From assembly GCF_937873615.1 (NCBI RefSeq), contig NZ_CALMYP010000017.1:124001-188000 (forward strand): a stretch of 64,000 nucleotides of DNA, read 5' to 3'. Below the pieces are notes generated by a model that saw nothing but the letters and a program-made list of their open reading frames with translations, did not search any database and had not been told where the DNA came from. Position numbers and translations under genes: made by a program. Positions 17,656-26,998 of the stretch are shown piece after piece; position 1 is the first letter of the stretch; the number at the start of each line of letters is the position of its first letter. This stretch comes from an uncultured Paracoccus sp. (GTDB taxonomy: Bacteria > Pseudomonadota > Alphaproteobacteria > Rhodobacterales > Rhodobacteraceae).

Positions 17656-18975
17656 CTAGCAACGCAGATCGTTGCTGAGGCCAAAGAACATCAGTCCGAC
17701 GACAAGCGCCAGCCCGATGGAGGTCAGCAGGTTCAGCGCCCGGTCCGAAGGCGGACGGCCTGTCACCCCCTCCCAGGCGTAGAAAGCCAGATGCCCGCCA
17801 TCGAGGACCGGGATCGGCAACAGGTTCAGGAAGCCGATGGCCACCGACAGGACCGAAATCCACCAGATGAAGTTTCCGATCCCCGCATTCGCCGCCTGCC
17901 CGGTGCTTTCGGCGATAGAAATGGCGCCGCCGAGGTTGCAACTGCCGATCTGGCCGGTGATCATCGCCCAAAGCCCGCTCAGGCTGCTGGCGATGATGTC
18001 CCAGACCTGCGCCAGTCCCATCCACAGCGCCGTGAACGGACCGACCGCATCGACCGCCGGGGCGAAATAGCTGCCGGCGGTGATGCCGATCAGCCAGCGC
18101 TTTTCATAGCCGCCGCCGGCAGCGGGAAGGTCCTGTTCCTTCGGCGTCAGGGCGACTTCGGATTCAGTGCCGTCACGCAGAACCCGCAGGTTCAGCGGAT
18201 TGCCCTGCGCCGCCTCGACCTGGCGGCGGATGGCGTCGAAACGCATCACCGGCTCGTCATTAATCGCGGTGATCACATCGCCGGGCAGCAGACCCGCCGC
18301 AGCAGCCGCGCTGCCGGGCGCAACGCCGCCGATGACCGGCGGCACCGGGTCCGGCCCCGGCACGGTGATCTCGCGGCCGTCGCGCAGTACGCGCCAGTCC
18401 TGCGAAGGTGCCTCGGGCAGGTCTGCGGCGGCGGTATAGATTTCGCCCCAGACGGCCACCTCATGACCGCCGACGGCCAGAATCCGGTCGCCGGGCTGCA
18501 GTTCATTGGTGAAACCGGGGGGCGGTGCCGTCACCGCGCCCACGGTCGGGGTCTCGACCGCGACGCCACGGATCATGATGAAGCCGGCGAAGATCAGCGT
18601 CGACAGGATGAAGTTGAAGACCGGCCCCGCCGCCACCGTCGCCACCCGCGCCCAGAGCGGCGCGCCTTCCAGCGTGTGCCGGCGCTGATCGGGGGCGACC
18701 TGCTGCCCGGAACCGGCACTGGCGGCATTGCTGTCGCCCAGAAAGCGCACATAGCCGCCAAGCGGGATCGCCGCCACCTGCCAGAGCGTGCCGCGCCTGT
18801 CGCGGCGCGAGATCAGCCTTGGACCGAACCCCAGCGAGAAGACCTCGGCCCGGATGCCCGACCAGCGACCGACGATGTAATGGCCGTATTCATGGACGGT
18901 GACGATGATCGACAGCGCCAGGATGAAGGCCACCAGCGTCCAGACCCCGCCGCCGAGCCCTGCCAGAAAATCCAT
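17656..18975 (-). CDS. rseP: Site-2 metalloprotease RseP
   Basis: A 439-residue inner-membrane zinc protease. The active-site HEYGH is at residues 28-32 in the first transmembrane helix, and the second metal-ligand motif PVLDGGHLAFY is near 385-395. Two PDZ-like domains lie between, about 125-205 and 215-290 (GSAAAAAGLLPGDVITAIND). RseP performs the second cut of the anti-sigma factor RseA, or cleans out leftover signal peptides. It sits between dxr and bamA, the common order in proteobacteria. The gap of about 100 bases before bamA holds no obvious terminator. Confidence 0.95.
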   Translation of the reverse strand: MDFLAGLGGGVWTLVAFILALSIIVTVHEYGHYIVGRWSGIRAEVFSLGFGPRLISRRDRRGTLWQVAAIPLGGYVRFLGDSNAASAGSGQQVAPDQRRHTLEGAPLWARVATVAAGPVFNFILSTLIFAGFIMIRGVAVETPTVGAVTAPPPGFTNELQPGDRILAVGGHEVAVWGEIYTAAADLPEAPSQDWRVLRDGREITVPGPDPVPPVIGGVAPGSAAAAAGLLPGDVITAINDEPVMRFDAIRRQVEAAQGNPLNLRVLRDGTESEVALTPKEQDLPAAGGGYEKRWLIGITAGSYFAPAVDAVGPFTALWMGLAQVWDIIASSLSGLWAMITGQIGSCNLGGAISIAESTGQAANAGIGNFIWWISVLSVAIGFLNLLPIPVLDGGHLAFYAWEGVTGRPPSDRALNLLTSIGLALVVGLMFFGLSNDLRC

Positions 18976-18992
18976 ATGCCGCTCCTGTTCCT

Positions 18993-20174
18993 CTATCGCT
19001 TGCCGTGTCGCGCGGCCCAGCCGGCCGCCTGCTGGCGGGCCTGCTGGTCCCAGTCCAGCACCGTCGCCAGATCCCCCGGCGATGTGGTGAAACCTGCCCG
19101 CGCGGTCAAGATGTCCAGCACCGCCTCGACCGCGTCGGCCATCTCGGTAAAGCGGATGCGCCCGGCCAGAAAATCGTCGAGCGCCTGTTCCTTGGCCCCG
19201 TTCAGCACAGCGCCCGCAGCCCCGCCCGCCGCCATCGCCTCTCGGGCGAGGCGCAGGGCCGGCCAGCGGGTCTCGTCCGGGGCGCGGAAGGTCAGGCTGC
19301 CAAGCGCGGCCAGATCCAGCCGCGCCACCGGCAGATCGGCGCGTTCGGGCCAGTGCAGCGCATAGCCGATGGCATGGCGCATATCCGGCGCGCCCAGATG
19401 CGCCAGCGTGCCGCCGTCGCGATGGCTGACCATGGCGTGAACGATCGATTCCGGGTGAACCAGCACCTTGATCCGCGCCGGATCGACGCCAAAAAACTCC
19501 CGCGTTTCAATTAGTTCCAGCGCCTTGTTGAACATCGAGGCGCTGTCGATGGTGATCCGCTGCCCCATGGCCCAGTTCGGATGGGTCGAGGCCTCGGCCA
19601 CCGTCGCCCCGGCCAGCTTCTCCAGCGGCCAGTCGCGAAAGGCACCGCCCGAGGCGGTGATGGTCACGCTATCGACATGATCGAGGTTTTCAGCACCAAG
19701 CGCCTGAAATATCGCAGAATGTTCGGAATCCACCGGCAGGATGCGGGCACCGGTGCGGGCGGCGGTGCCCATGACCAGATGGCCGGCAGCCACCAGCGAT
19801 TCCTTGTTGGCCAAGGCCAGCGTGCCGCCGCGTTCCAGCACCCGCAGTCCGGGCGGCAGGCCGGCGGCACCGACAATGGCCGAGAGCACCCAATCGGCCG
19901 GGCGGTCGGCGGCCTCGACAATCGCGCCGGCACCGGCTGCGACCTTCACCCCCGATCCGGCCAGGGCGGCGCGCAGGTCCTCCAGCAATTCGGGATGGGC
20001 GGTCACGGCGATCTCGGCACGCAGCGCGCGGGCCATCCCGGCCAGTCGGGCGATATTGCGTCCGCCGGTCAGCGCGACCACGCGCCAGCGATCCGCCCCG
20101 CCCGAGCGCATCAGCAGGTCGAACGCACTTTCCCCGATGGAGCCTGTCGCCCCCAGAACGGAAACGCTGCGCAT
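18993..20174 (-). CDS. dxr: 1-deoxy-D-xylulose 5-phosphate reductoisomerase
   Basis: A 393-residue NADPH-dependent enzyme of the MEP pathway that converts DXP to MEP, the first committed step to isoprenoids. The nucleotide-binding start is VLGATGSIGESAF. Further diagnostic blocks are ALANKESLVAAG, PVDSEHSAIFQ, ITASGGAFRDWP, HPNWAMGQRITIDSASM and NGAKEQALDDFL. The gene order uppS-cdsA-dxr-rseP supplies both isoprenoid precursors and their use in cell wall synthesis. It starts four bases after the cdsA stop. Confidence 0.97.
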   Translation of the reverse strand: MRSVSVLGATGSIGESAFDLLMRSGGADRWRVVALTGGRNIARLAGMARALRAEIAVTAHPELLEDLRAALAGSGVKVAAGAGAIVEAADRPADWVLSAIVGAAGLPPGLRVLERGGTLALANKESLVAAGHLVMGTAARTGARILPVDSEHSAIFQALGAENLDHVDSVTITASGGAFRDWPLEKLAGATVAEASTHPNWAMGQRITIDSASMFNKALELIETREFFGVDPARIKVLVHPESIVHAMVSHRDGGTLAHLGAPDMRHAIGYALHWPERADLPVARLDLAALGSLTFRAPDETRWPALRLAREAMAAGGAAGAVLNGAKEQALDDFLAGRIRFTEMADAVEAVLDILTARAGFTTSPGDLATVLDWDQQARQQAAGWAARHGKR

Positions 20175-20178
20175 CCGC

Positions 20179-21051
20179 TCAGCCCCCGGATACGGGAAAA
20201 TCGAAGGTCAGAAGATAACCGGCAATCGCAAGCGATATCAGCATCATCGCAAGGAAAGCGCCGGCCATGGCGTCGAAGCGATCCATCACCCCGCCATGCC
20301 CGGGGATGAGATCGGAACTGTCCTTGACCCCGACCCGCCGCTTCAACCAGCTTTCCGCGATGTCGCCCATCTGCCCGGCCAGGGCGATGACCGGGGCCAG
20401 CAGGACCTGCACCAGATCGAGCCTGCCCACGATCATTTGCAGGATAATGGTGAAGACTAGGGCCCCGATCCAACCGGCGACGGTGCCGCTCCAGGTCTTC
20501 TTGGGGCTGATCGCCGGCCAGAACTTCGGACCACCGAAGGCGCGACCGGCGAAATAGCCCATGATATCAGAGATCACGACCACCCCGGCGATCCAGATCA
20601 CGGCCTCAAGCCCGATCCCCTCGCGCGCGAAGGCAATCCCCGCAGCGGCGCCCATTATCCCGATGAAAAACAGGGCGAACGGCCAGCGATTGCGCGCCAC
20701 CGAGCCGCGCCAGCCCAGAACGAGCGGCAGTAGCGGCAGCGCATAGGCCCAACGCATCGAATAAAGCACCCCCCCGATCTGCGCGTTCGGCAAAAGCGTG
20801 GCACCGGCAAAGGCAAGCCCCGCAAGCGCGCCGGTCAGCCGGGCGTGGCGTTCGTTGCGCGCGTGCTGGTCCAGATGCCCGGTCAGCCGTGCCAGTTCCC
20901 AGATCATCAGCCCGACCAGGACAGACAGCCCGATCCGCAGCACGATGCCGGTCGAGATCAGCAGCCCGATGCCAAGCGCCGCCAGCACCACGCCCGAGAC
21001 GACCCGCGTCTTCAGGTCGGCCCAGTTGCCCTTTGCCGCCCCACCCGTCAT
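20179..21051 (-). CDS. cdsA: Phosphatidate cytidylyltransferase
   Basis: A 290-residue polytopic membrane enzyme that makes CDP-diacylglycerol from phosphatidate and CTP. About seven or eight hydrophobic helices are visible. The CdsA family signature is recognised in DIMGYFAGRAFGGPKFWPAI, followed by SPKKTWSGTVAG and GQMGDIAESWLKRRVGVKD, and SDLIPGHGGVMDRFDA near the C-terminus with the catalytic aspartates. The start overlaps the uppS stop by four bases (ATGA at 21048-21051). Confidence 0.95.
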   Translation of the reverse strand: MTGGAAKGNWADLKTRVVSGVVLAALGIGLLISTGIVLRIGLSVLVGLMIWELARLTGHLDQHARNERHARLTGALAGLAFAGATLLPNAQIGGVLYSMRWAYALPLLPLVLGWRGSVARNRWPFALFFIGIMGAAAGIAFAREGIGLEAVIWIAGVVVISDIMGYFAGRAFGGPKFWPAISPKKTWSGTVAGWIGALVFTIILQMIVGRLDLVQVLLAPVIALAGQMGDIAESWLKRRVGVKDSSDLIPGHGGVMDRFDAMAGAFLAMMLISLAIAGYLLTFDFPVSGG

Positions 21052-21776
21052 GCGCCGCCAAAGCGACGGTCGCGCAGCCCGAAGCGGTCGAGGATCTCGG
21101 CCAGGTGATCCGGCGAGAAATCGGGCCAGAGCGTCGGGGTGAATTCATATTCGGCATAGGCCGCCTGCCAGGGCAGGAAATTCGAGGTCCGGGTCTCGCC
21201 CGAGGTGCGGATCACCAGATCCGGGTCGGGGATGCCGGCGGTATCGAGGCAATCGGCGAAATCCGCCTCGCTCGGGGTCTCGATGGCACCGCTTGCGATC
21301 TTGCGGGCCAGCTTCGCACTGGCGCGCAGGATTTCGTCGCGACCGCCGTAATTGATCGCCACGGTCAGGTTCAGGCGGGTATTGCCGGCGGTGCGCGCCT
21401 CGATCCCCGACATCAGCGCCTGCAGTTTCGGGTCCAGCCGCTCGCGCCCGCCGATGAAACGCATCCGCACGCCCTCGGCGGCCAGCCCGTCGGCCTCGCG
21501 CTGGATATAGCGGCGGAAGATCTTCATCAGCCCGAGCACTTCCTCGGTCGAGCGCTTCCAGTTCTCGGTCGAGAAGGCATAGACGGTCAGCCAGTTCACG
21601 CCCAGATCGGGACAGGCGCGCACGATCTGCTTGACACGCTCGGCCCCGCGCCGATGCCCGACAAGGCGTGGCCAGCCCCGGTTCTGGGCCCAACGCCCAT
21701 TGCCGTCCATGATGATCGCGACATGGCGGGGGGGCGCGGCATCGCCCGGCTGCGGCGCGGCGTGGAGGGCCATCAT
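21048..21776 (-). CDS. uppS: Undecaprenyl (isoprenyl) diphosphate synthase
   Basis: A 242-residue cis-prenyltransferase producing the C55 carrier lipid for peptidoglycan and surface glycans. The catalytic aspartate is D24 in IIMDGNGRWAQNRG. Further blocks are GHRRGAERVK, LTVYAFSTENWKRS, INYGGRDEI, DPDLVIRTSGETRTSNFLPW and AEYEFTPTLWPDF. The start overlaps the frr stop by one base (TGATG at 21776). Two adjacent ATGs are possible at the start (21776 and 21773). Confidence 0.96.
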   Translation of the reverse strand: MMALHAAPQPGDAAPPRHVAIIMDGNGRWAQNRGWPRLVGHRRGAERVKQIVRACPDLGVNWLTVYAFSTENWKRSTEEVLGLMKIFRRYIQREADGLAAEGVRMRFIGGRERLDPKLQALMSGIEARTAGNTRLNLTVAINYGGRDEILRASAKLARKIASGAIETPSEADFADCLDTAGIPDPDLVIRTSGETRTSNFLPWQAAYAEYEFTPTLWPDFSPDHLAEILDRFGLRDRRFGGA

Positions 21777-22339
21777 CAGACCTGCATGATCTCGGCCTGT
21801 TTGACCTCAAGCGCCTCGTCGACCTTGCCGATCATGCGGTTGGTCAGGGCCTGGACCTCTTCTTCCCAGAACTTCTGGTCGTCCTCGGACATGCCGGAAC
21901 CCTTGGCCTTCTTCACCTGATCCATGCCGTCGCGGCGCACGTTGCGGATGGCGACGCGGGCGTGTTCGGCATATTGGGCGGCGACCTTGGTCAGTTCGCG
22001 GCGACGTTCCTCGTTCAGTTCCGGGATCGGCAGCATGATGATGGTGCCGTTCAGCTGCGGATTGATGCCGAGGCCCGATTCGCGGATCGCCTTCTCGGCC
22101 TTGCCGACAAGCGCCTTGTCCCAGATGTTGATCGTCACCATGCGCGGCTCGGGCACGTTCACGGTGCCGACCTGATTGATCGGCGTCGGGCTGCCGTAAG
22201 CGTCGACCATGATCGGTTCCACCATGCTGGCCGAGGCGCGCCCGGTGCGCAGGCTGCCGAATTCGTGGCGCAGCGATTCCATGGCGCCGTTCATCCGGCG
22301 CTCCAGGTCATCGGTATCGATCTCGATCTCGTCGGACAT
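21776..22339 (-). CDS. frr: Ribosome recycling factor
   Basis: A 187-residue protein that, with EF-G, splits post-termination ribosomes. Family blocks: [66 protein letters not shown] and [23 protein letters not shown] 22339 is preferred over the in-frame ATG 22354 because AGAGGGA lies eight bases upstream of it and the resulting length equals the family norm. It is the first gene of the envelope operon. pyrH, normally just upstream, is replaced here by kup. Confidence 0.96.
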   Translation of the reverse strand: MSDEIEIDTDDLERRMNGAMESLRHEFGSLRTGRASASMVEPIMVDAYGSPTPINQVGTVNVPEPRMVTINIWDKALVGKAEKAIRESGLGINPQLNGTIIMLPIPELNEERRRELTKVAAQYAEHARVAIRNVRRDGMDQVKKAKGSGMSEDDQKFWEEEVQALTNRMIGKVDEALEVKQAEIMQV

Positions 22340-22370
22340 GCCCGTCCCTCTCATCCATTCGTTCGGGCTG

Positions 22371-22398
22371 TTCTAACCCGTCACAGGGCACATGGCAA
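22371..22398 (-). promoter_or_regulatory. Candidate sigma-70 promoter for the frr-uppS-cdsA-dxr-rseP-bamA operon
   Basis: On the minus strand TTGCCA (22398-22393) and TTAGAA (22376-22371) are separated by 16 bases, putting the start of transcription about 25 bases before the frr start codon. The layout is the same as at hemB. It explains how the operon can be expressed although the usual pyrH promoter gene is not adjacent. Confidence 0.45.
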
Positions 22399-22430
22399 AG
22401 CCCTATCGCCGGGCTGACACAGCCGTGAGA

Positions 22431-24350
22431 TCAGATGTTCATCTGCTGGCCCAGTTCGACCACGCGGTTCGAGGGCAGCCGATAGAAATTGGTCGGTTCC
22501 GCCGCCGAGCGATAGAGGCTGGCGAAAACCCGTCCCTGCCAGCGCGGCATCATGCTGCCCTTGCCGACCCGCAACGAGCGGCGGTTCAGGAAATAGGATG
22601 TCGTCATGATGTCGAACCGGTGCCCGAGACGCTTCGCCGCAGCCAGCGCGCGCGGCACATTGGGCTGCTCCATGTAACCGAAGCGCAGCCAGGCCTTCCA
22701 GAAGCCGGGGGCGACCTCCTCGATCCGGATCCGCTCCTCGTCGGGCACGCGCGGGGTATTGGCGCTTTCGACGCGGACGATGAAATTGCGCTCGTGCAGG
22801 ATGCGGTTGTGTTTGAGGTTGTGGATCAGCGCCGGCGGCATGACCGAGATATCGGCGGTCAGGAAGACGGCCGTGCCCTCGACCCGGGTCGGCGGCTTCT
22901 CGGCCAGTTTCCGGGCCAGAAAGTCGGTCTCGACGCTTTCGGCGCGGATCCTGGCCTGCAGCCGGCGCATCCCGTCGGTCCAGATCAGCATCAGGGCGAT
23001 CGCGACGATGGCGAAGGCGATGGGGATATAGCCGCCATCGGCGAATTTCAGGATATTGGCCGAGAAGAAGATCAGCTCGACCCCCAGCACCGGCAGCATG
23101 ATCCCCAGAACCAGCAGCCAGGACCAGCCCCAGGCCCAGCGGAAGACAATGATGGCAAGGATCGAGGTAATAACCATGTCGCCGGTGACCGCGATCCCGT
23201 AGGCATTGGCCAGCCGCGCCGAGGACCCGAAGATCAGCACCAGTGCCACGACCCCGATCAGCAGGATGAAATTCACCCGCGGCATAAAGATCTGGCCGCG
23301 TTGCGTGTCCGAGGTGTGCTGAATATCCAGCCGCGGCAGCAGGCCAAGCTGCACCGCCTGCGCGGCGACCGAAAACGCGCCCGAGATCACCGCCTGGCTG
23401 GCGATGACCGTGGCCACCGTCGCCAGCACGATCAGCGGCAGGCGGAACCAGTCCGGTGCCATGAGAAAGAAGGGATTGGCCACGGTTTCAGGATGGGCAA
23501 GCACCATCGCCCCCTGCCCGAGATAGCTGAGTGCCAGCGCCGGGAAGACCAGAGCCGTCCAGGCAATGCGGATGGCCGAGCGGCCGAAATGGCCCATATC
23601 GGCGTAAAGCGCCTCGGCCCCGGTGACAGCGAGGAAGACCGAACCCAGCACCGGCATGGCGGCGAAACCGTAATGCTGGATGAAACCCACCGCCCGCAAA
23701 GGGTTCAGCGCCTGCAGAATGCGCGCGTCATCGGCGATATGGCTGATCCCGAGCACCGCCATGACCGTGAACCAGACCAGCATCACCGGCCCGAACAGCC
23801 GCGCGATCCGGTCGGTGCCGCCGCGCTGCACCCAGAACAGCGCAAAGACGATGAGCAGCGTCAGCGGCACGACGAAGCGCTGGAACGAGGGCTGGATCAG
23901 GGTCAGCCCCTCGACCGCCGACAGGACAGAGATCGCCGGCGTGATCATCGAATCGCCGAAGAACAGCGACACGCCCACGATCCCGACCACCATCAGCAGC
24001 ATCCGCCGGCGCGGATAAGAGTTGCGCCCGCCAAGCGCACCCTGCGCCTTGGCCACAAGCGACAGGGTGCCGCCCTCGCCATTATTGTCGGCGCGCAGGA
24101 TCAGGATGACGTATTTGACCGTCACGATCAGCACCACGGTCCAGAACAGCAGCGAAACGATGCCGATGACCGAGGTCTCGGGCAGCCCTTCCTCATGCGC
24201 ATGAACCAGCGATTCGCGCAGCGCGTAAAGCGGCGAGGTGCCGATATCGCCGTAAACCACGCCCAAACAGGCGAGAACGAGCGCCGCACTGGTTTTCTGG
24301 GGAAGATGTGCGTGATCCTGGATCAGGCCAGCGTCATTCGGGTCCGCCAT
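22431..24350 (-). CDS. kup: Low-affinity potassium uptake protein Kup
   Basis: A 639-residue KUP/HAK/KT transporter that imports potassium with protons across the inner membrane. The hallmark GVVYGDIGTSPLYAL is at about residues 30-44, followed by some twelve hydrophobic helices up to about 460 and a soluble C-terminal domain of about 180 residues. Other family blocks are VKYVILILRADNNGEGGTLS, SLFFGDSMITPAISVLSAVE and ADMGHFGRSAIRIAW. The ATG at 24350 is the first good start; the frame stays open upstream only over antisense of the aminotransferase. It has its own upstream region and is separated from frr by about 90 bases. Confidence 0.95.
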   Translation of the reverse strand: MADPNDAGLIQDHAHLPQKTSAALVLACLGVVYGDIGTSPLYALRESLVHAHEEGLPETSVIGIVSLLFWTVVLIVTVKYVILILRADNNGEGGTLSLVAKAQGALGGRNSYPRRRMLLMVVGIVGVSLFFGDSMITPAISVLSAVEGLTLIQPSFQRFVVPLTLLIVFALFWVQRGGTDRIARLFGPVMLVWFTVMAVLGISHIADDARILQALNPLRAVGFIQHYGFAAMPVLGSVFLAVTGAEALYADMGHFGRSAIRIAWTALVFPALALSYLGQGAMVLAHPETVANPFFLMAPDWFRLPLIVLATVATVIASQAVISGAFSVAAQAVQLGLLPRLDIQHTSDTQRGQIFMPRVNFILLIGVVALVLIFGSSARLANAYGIAVTGDMVITSILAIIVFRWAWGWSWLLVLGIMLPVLGVELIFFSANILKFADGGYIPIAFAIVAIALMLIWTDGMRRLQARIRAESVETDFLARKLAEKPPTRVEGTAVFLTADISVMPPALIHNLKHNRILHERNFIVRVESANTPRVPDEERIRIEEVAPGFWKAWLRFGYMEQPNVPRALAAAKRLGHRFDIMTTSYFLNRRSLRVGKGSMMPRWQGRVFASLYRSAAEPTNFYRLPSNRVVELGQQMNI

Positions 24351-24494
24351 CTGGCTCTCCGCAAATTTTCTGGCGCGGCATATGCGCTCGTGGGGACGCA
24401 AAATCAAGATACGCTGAACGAAGGGGCCCATCGCCACGCTTGACCCTGTGGGGGCGCATGATAGCGTCCTTGGACCCAAGCAAGGATCTCTGCC

Positions 24495-25820
<1,326 letters not shown>

Positions 25821-25853
25821 GGTTTCGCGTCCTCGCGGCGCTGCAGCGAGGCC

Positions 25854-25976
25854 ATGCCGGTGACGATGGATGAACTGACCTTGCTTCTATCCTTGTTTCT
25901 GGTGGGCATGCCTGTCACCATCTTCCTCGCCCGGCTGATCTATCGCAAGCTGTGGCCGAACCTGTCCGCGATCTGA
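25854..25976 (+). CDS. Possible 40-residue single-pass membrane peptide
   Basis: Reading from ATG 25854 gives MPVTMDELTLLLSLFLVGMP and a further 20 residues ending in RKLWPNLSAI: an acidic N-terminus, one hydrophobic helix of about 22 residues, then a basic C-terminus, as for an N-out small membrane protein. ATG 25866 (MDELTLL) is an alternative start. The upstream GCGAGG is weak and badly spaced for either. It lies 33 bases after the aminotransferase. Supported only by composition and topology. Confidence 0.4.
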   Translation: MPVTMDELTLLLSLFLVGMPVTIFLARLIYRKLWPNLSAI

Positions 25977-26084
25977 CCCGGCTGCGACAAATCGGGCGCA
26001 ACCCGCTTTTCGGGCCAGCGACGATTGCCTTCCTCGATCCGATCGGTAACAGACGATCAACCGATCCTGAACCGACCATGGCCC

Positions 26085-26708
26085 ATGCCCGAAATCTCGC
26101 CCCCTCAACGCCCGCCCGAAACGAAACACAGCCCCCTCGACGACGCGCAGGGGCTGGCCTATGGCAGCTTCATGGCGGCGCTGTCGGTCGTGGTGCTGAC
26201 CCATCTGGGCTTCGTCACCGGGCAGACGGCGGGGATCGCGCTGCTGATCTCCTATGCCAGCGGCTGGGATTGGGCCTGGGTCTTCTTCGTCGTGAACATT
26301 CCCTTCTACTGGGTCGGCTGGAAGCGCTTCGGGCCGGTCTTCGTGGCCAAAAGCCTGTTCGCGGTCACGCTGACCTCGGTCCTTGCCGCGATCCTGCCGC
26401 GCTATGTCAGCTTTGCCGAGTTGAACCCGATGCTGGGCGCGGTGATGATCGGGGCTTTCACCGGCTCCGGGCTGATCGCGCTGTTCCGGCACGGGGCGAG
26501 CCTCGGCGGGATCGGCATCGTCGGGCTTTATATCCAGGACGCAACGGGATTTCGCGCCGGCTGGGTGCAGCTGATCGTCGATGCGGCGATCTTCGCCATT
26601 GCGCTGTTCCTGCTGAACCCGGTGGCGGTCGGCTGGTCCTTCCTCGGCGCGCTCGTCGCCAACCTGACCATCGCCATCAACCACCGCCGGGACCGGTATA
26701 TCGTTTGA
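26085..26708 (+). CDS. YitT family membrane protein
   Basis: A 207-residue membrane protein with about five to six hydrophobic helices. Typical YitT blocks: DDAQGLAYGSFMAALSVVVL, TGQTAGIALLISYASG, FFVVNIPFYWVGWKRFG, NPMLGAVMIGAFTGSGLIAL, GASLGGIGIVGLYIQ and NPVAVGWSFLGALVANL. The C-terminal DUF2179 domain found in Bacillus YitT is missing, as in the short proteobacterial form. Substrate and function are unknown. The ATG at 26085 was chosen because translation before it is proline-rich and unlike the family. Confidence 0.85.
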   Translation: MPEISPPQRPPETKHSPLDDAQGLAYGSFMAALSVVVLTHLGFVTGQTAGIALLISYASGWDWAWVFFVVNIPFYWVGWKRFGPVFVAKSLFAVTLTSVLAAILPRYVSFAELNPMLGAVMIGAFTGSGLIALFRHGASLGGIGIVGLYIQDATGFRAGWVQLIVDAAIFAIALFLLNPVAVGWSFLGALVANLTIAINHRRDRYIV

Positions 26709-26772
26709 TCATCGCCGGAACCTGCCGGAAACTCAGGACGTTGGCCCCCGAATATCCCAGAAGGAGACCGCA

Positions 26773-26847
26773 ATGAACAATATCATCTATATCGTCGGCC
26801 TTGTCGTCGTGGTGCTTTTCATCCTCTCGATGCTGGGCCTGCGCTGA
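26773..26847 (+). CDS. 24-residue membrane peptide
   Basis: A strong Shine-Dalgarno (AGAAGGAGACC) lies four to eight bases before ATG 26773, opening a reading frame of 24 codons: MNNIIYIVGLVVVVLFI followed by LSMLGLR and TGA. It is a single hydrophobic helix with a short basic C-terminal end. The ideal ribosome site, the clean helix and a perfect terminator 22 bases after the stop together support a real gene. I recall near-identical mini-proteins in other Rhodobacterales but cannot check. Function unknown. Confidence 0.7.
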   Translation: MNNIIYIVGLVVVVLFILSMLGLR

Positions 26848-26868
26848 ACGCCCCGGCACCCCGATGAC

Positions 26869-26900
26869 ACGGCGCGGGCGGCATCCGTCCCGCGCCGTTT
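26869..26900 (+). terminator. Rho-independent terminator after the 24-residue gene
   Basis: ACGGCGCGGG, ten-base loop, CCCGCGCCGT and TTT: a perfect ten-base-pair stem. It ends the YitT/mini-protein transcript before typA. Confidence 0.7.
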
Positions 26901-26998
26901 CCCGATCCGCCCCGGCGGCGGCTCGATGGACATTCCCGCTGGCGTTTCAGCCGGCCCTGCGTTAGGGGGGCGCAACTTTTCCTTACAGGCCGCGCCCC

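Noticed and set aside
22392-24443. A 683-codon plus-strand frame opposite kup
   Set aside because: His/Asp/Arg/Gln-rich composition typical of antisense translation; kup is unmistakable on the other strand.
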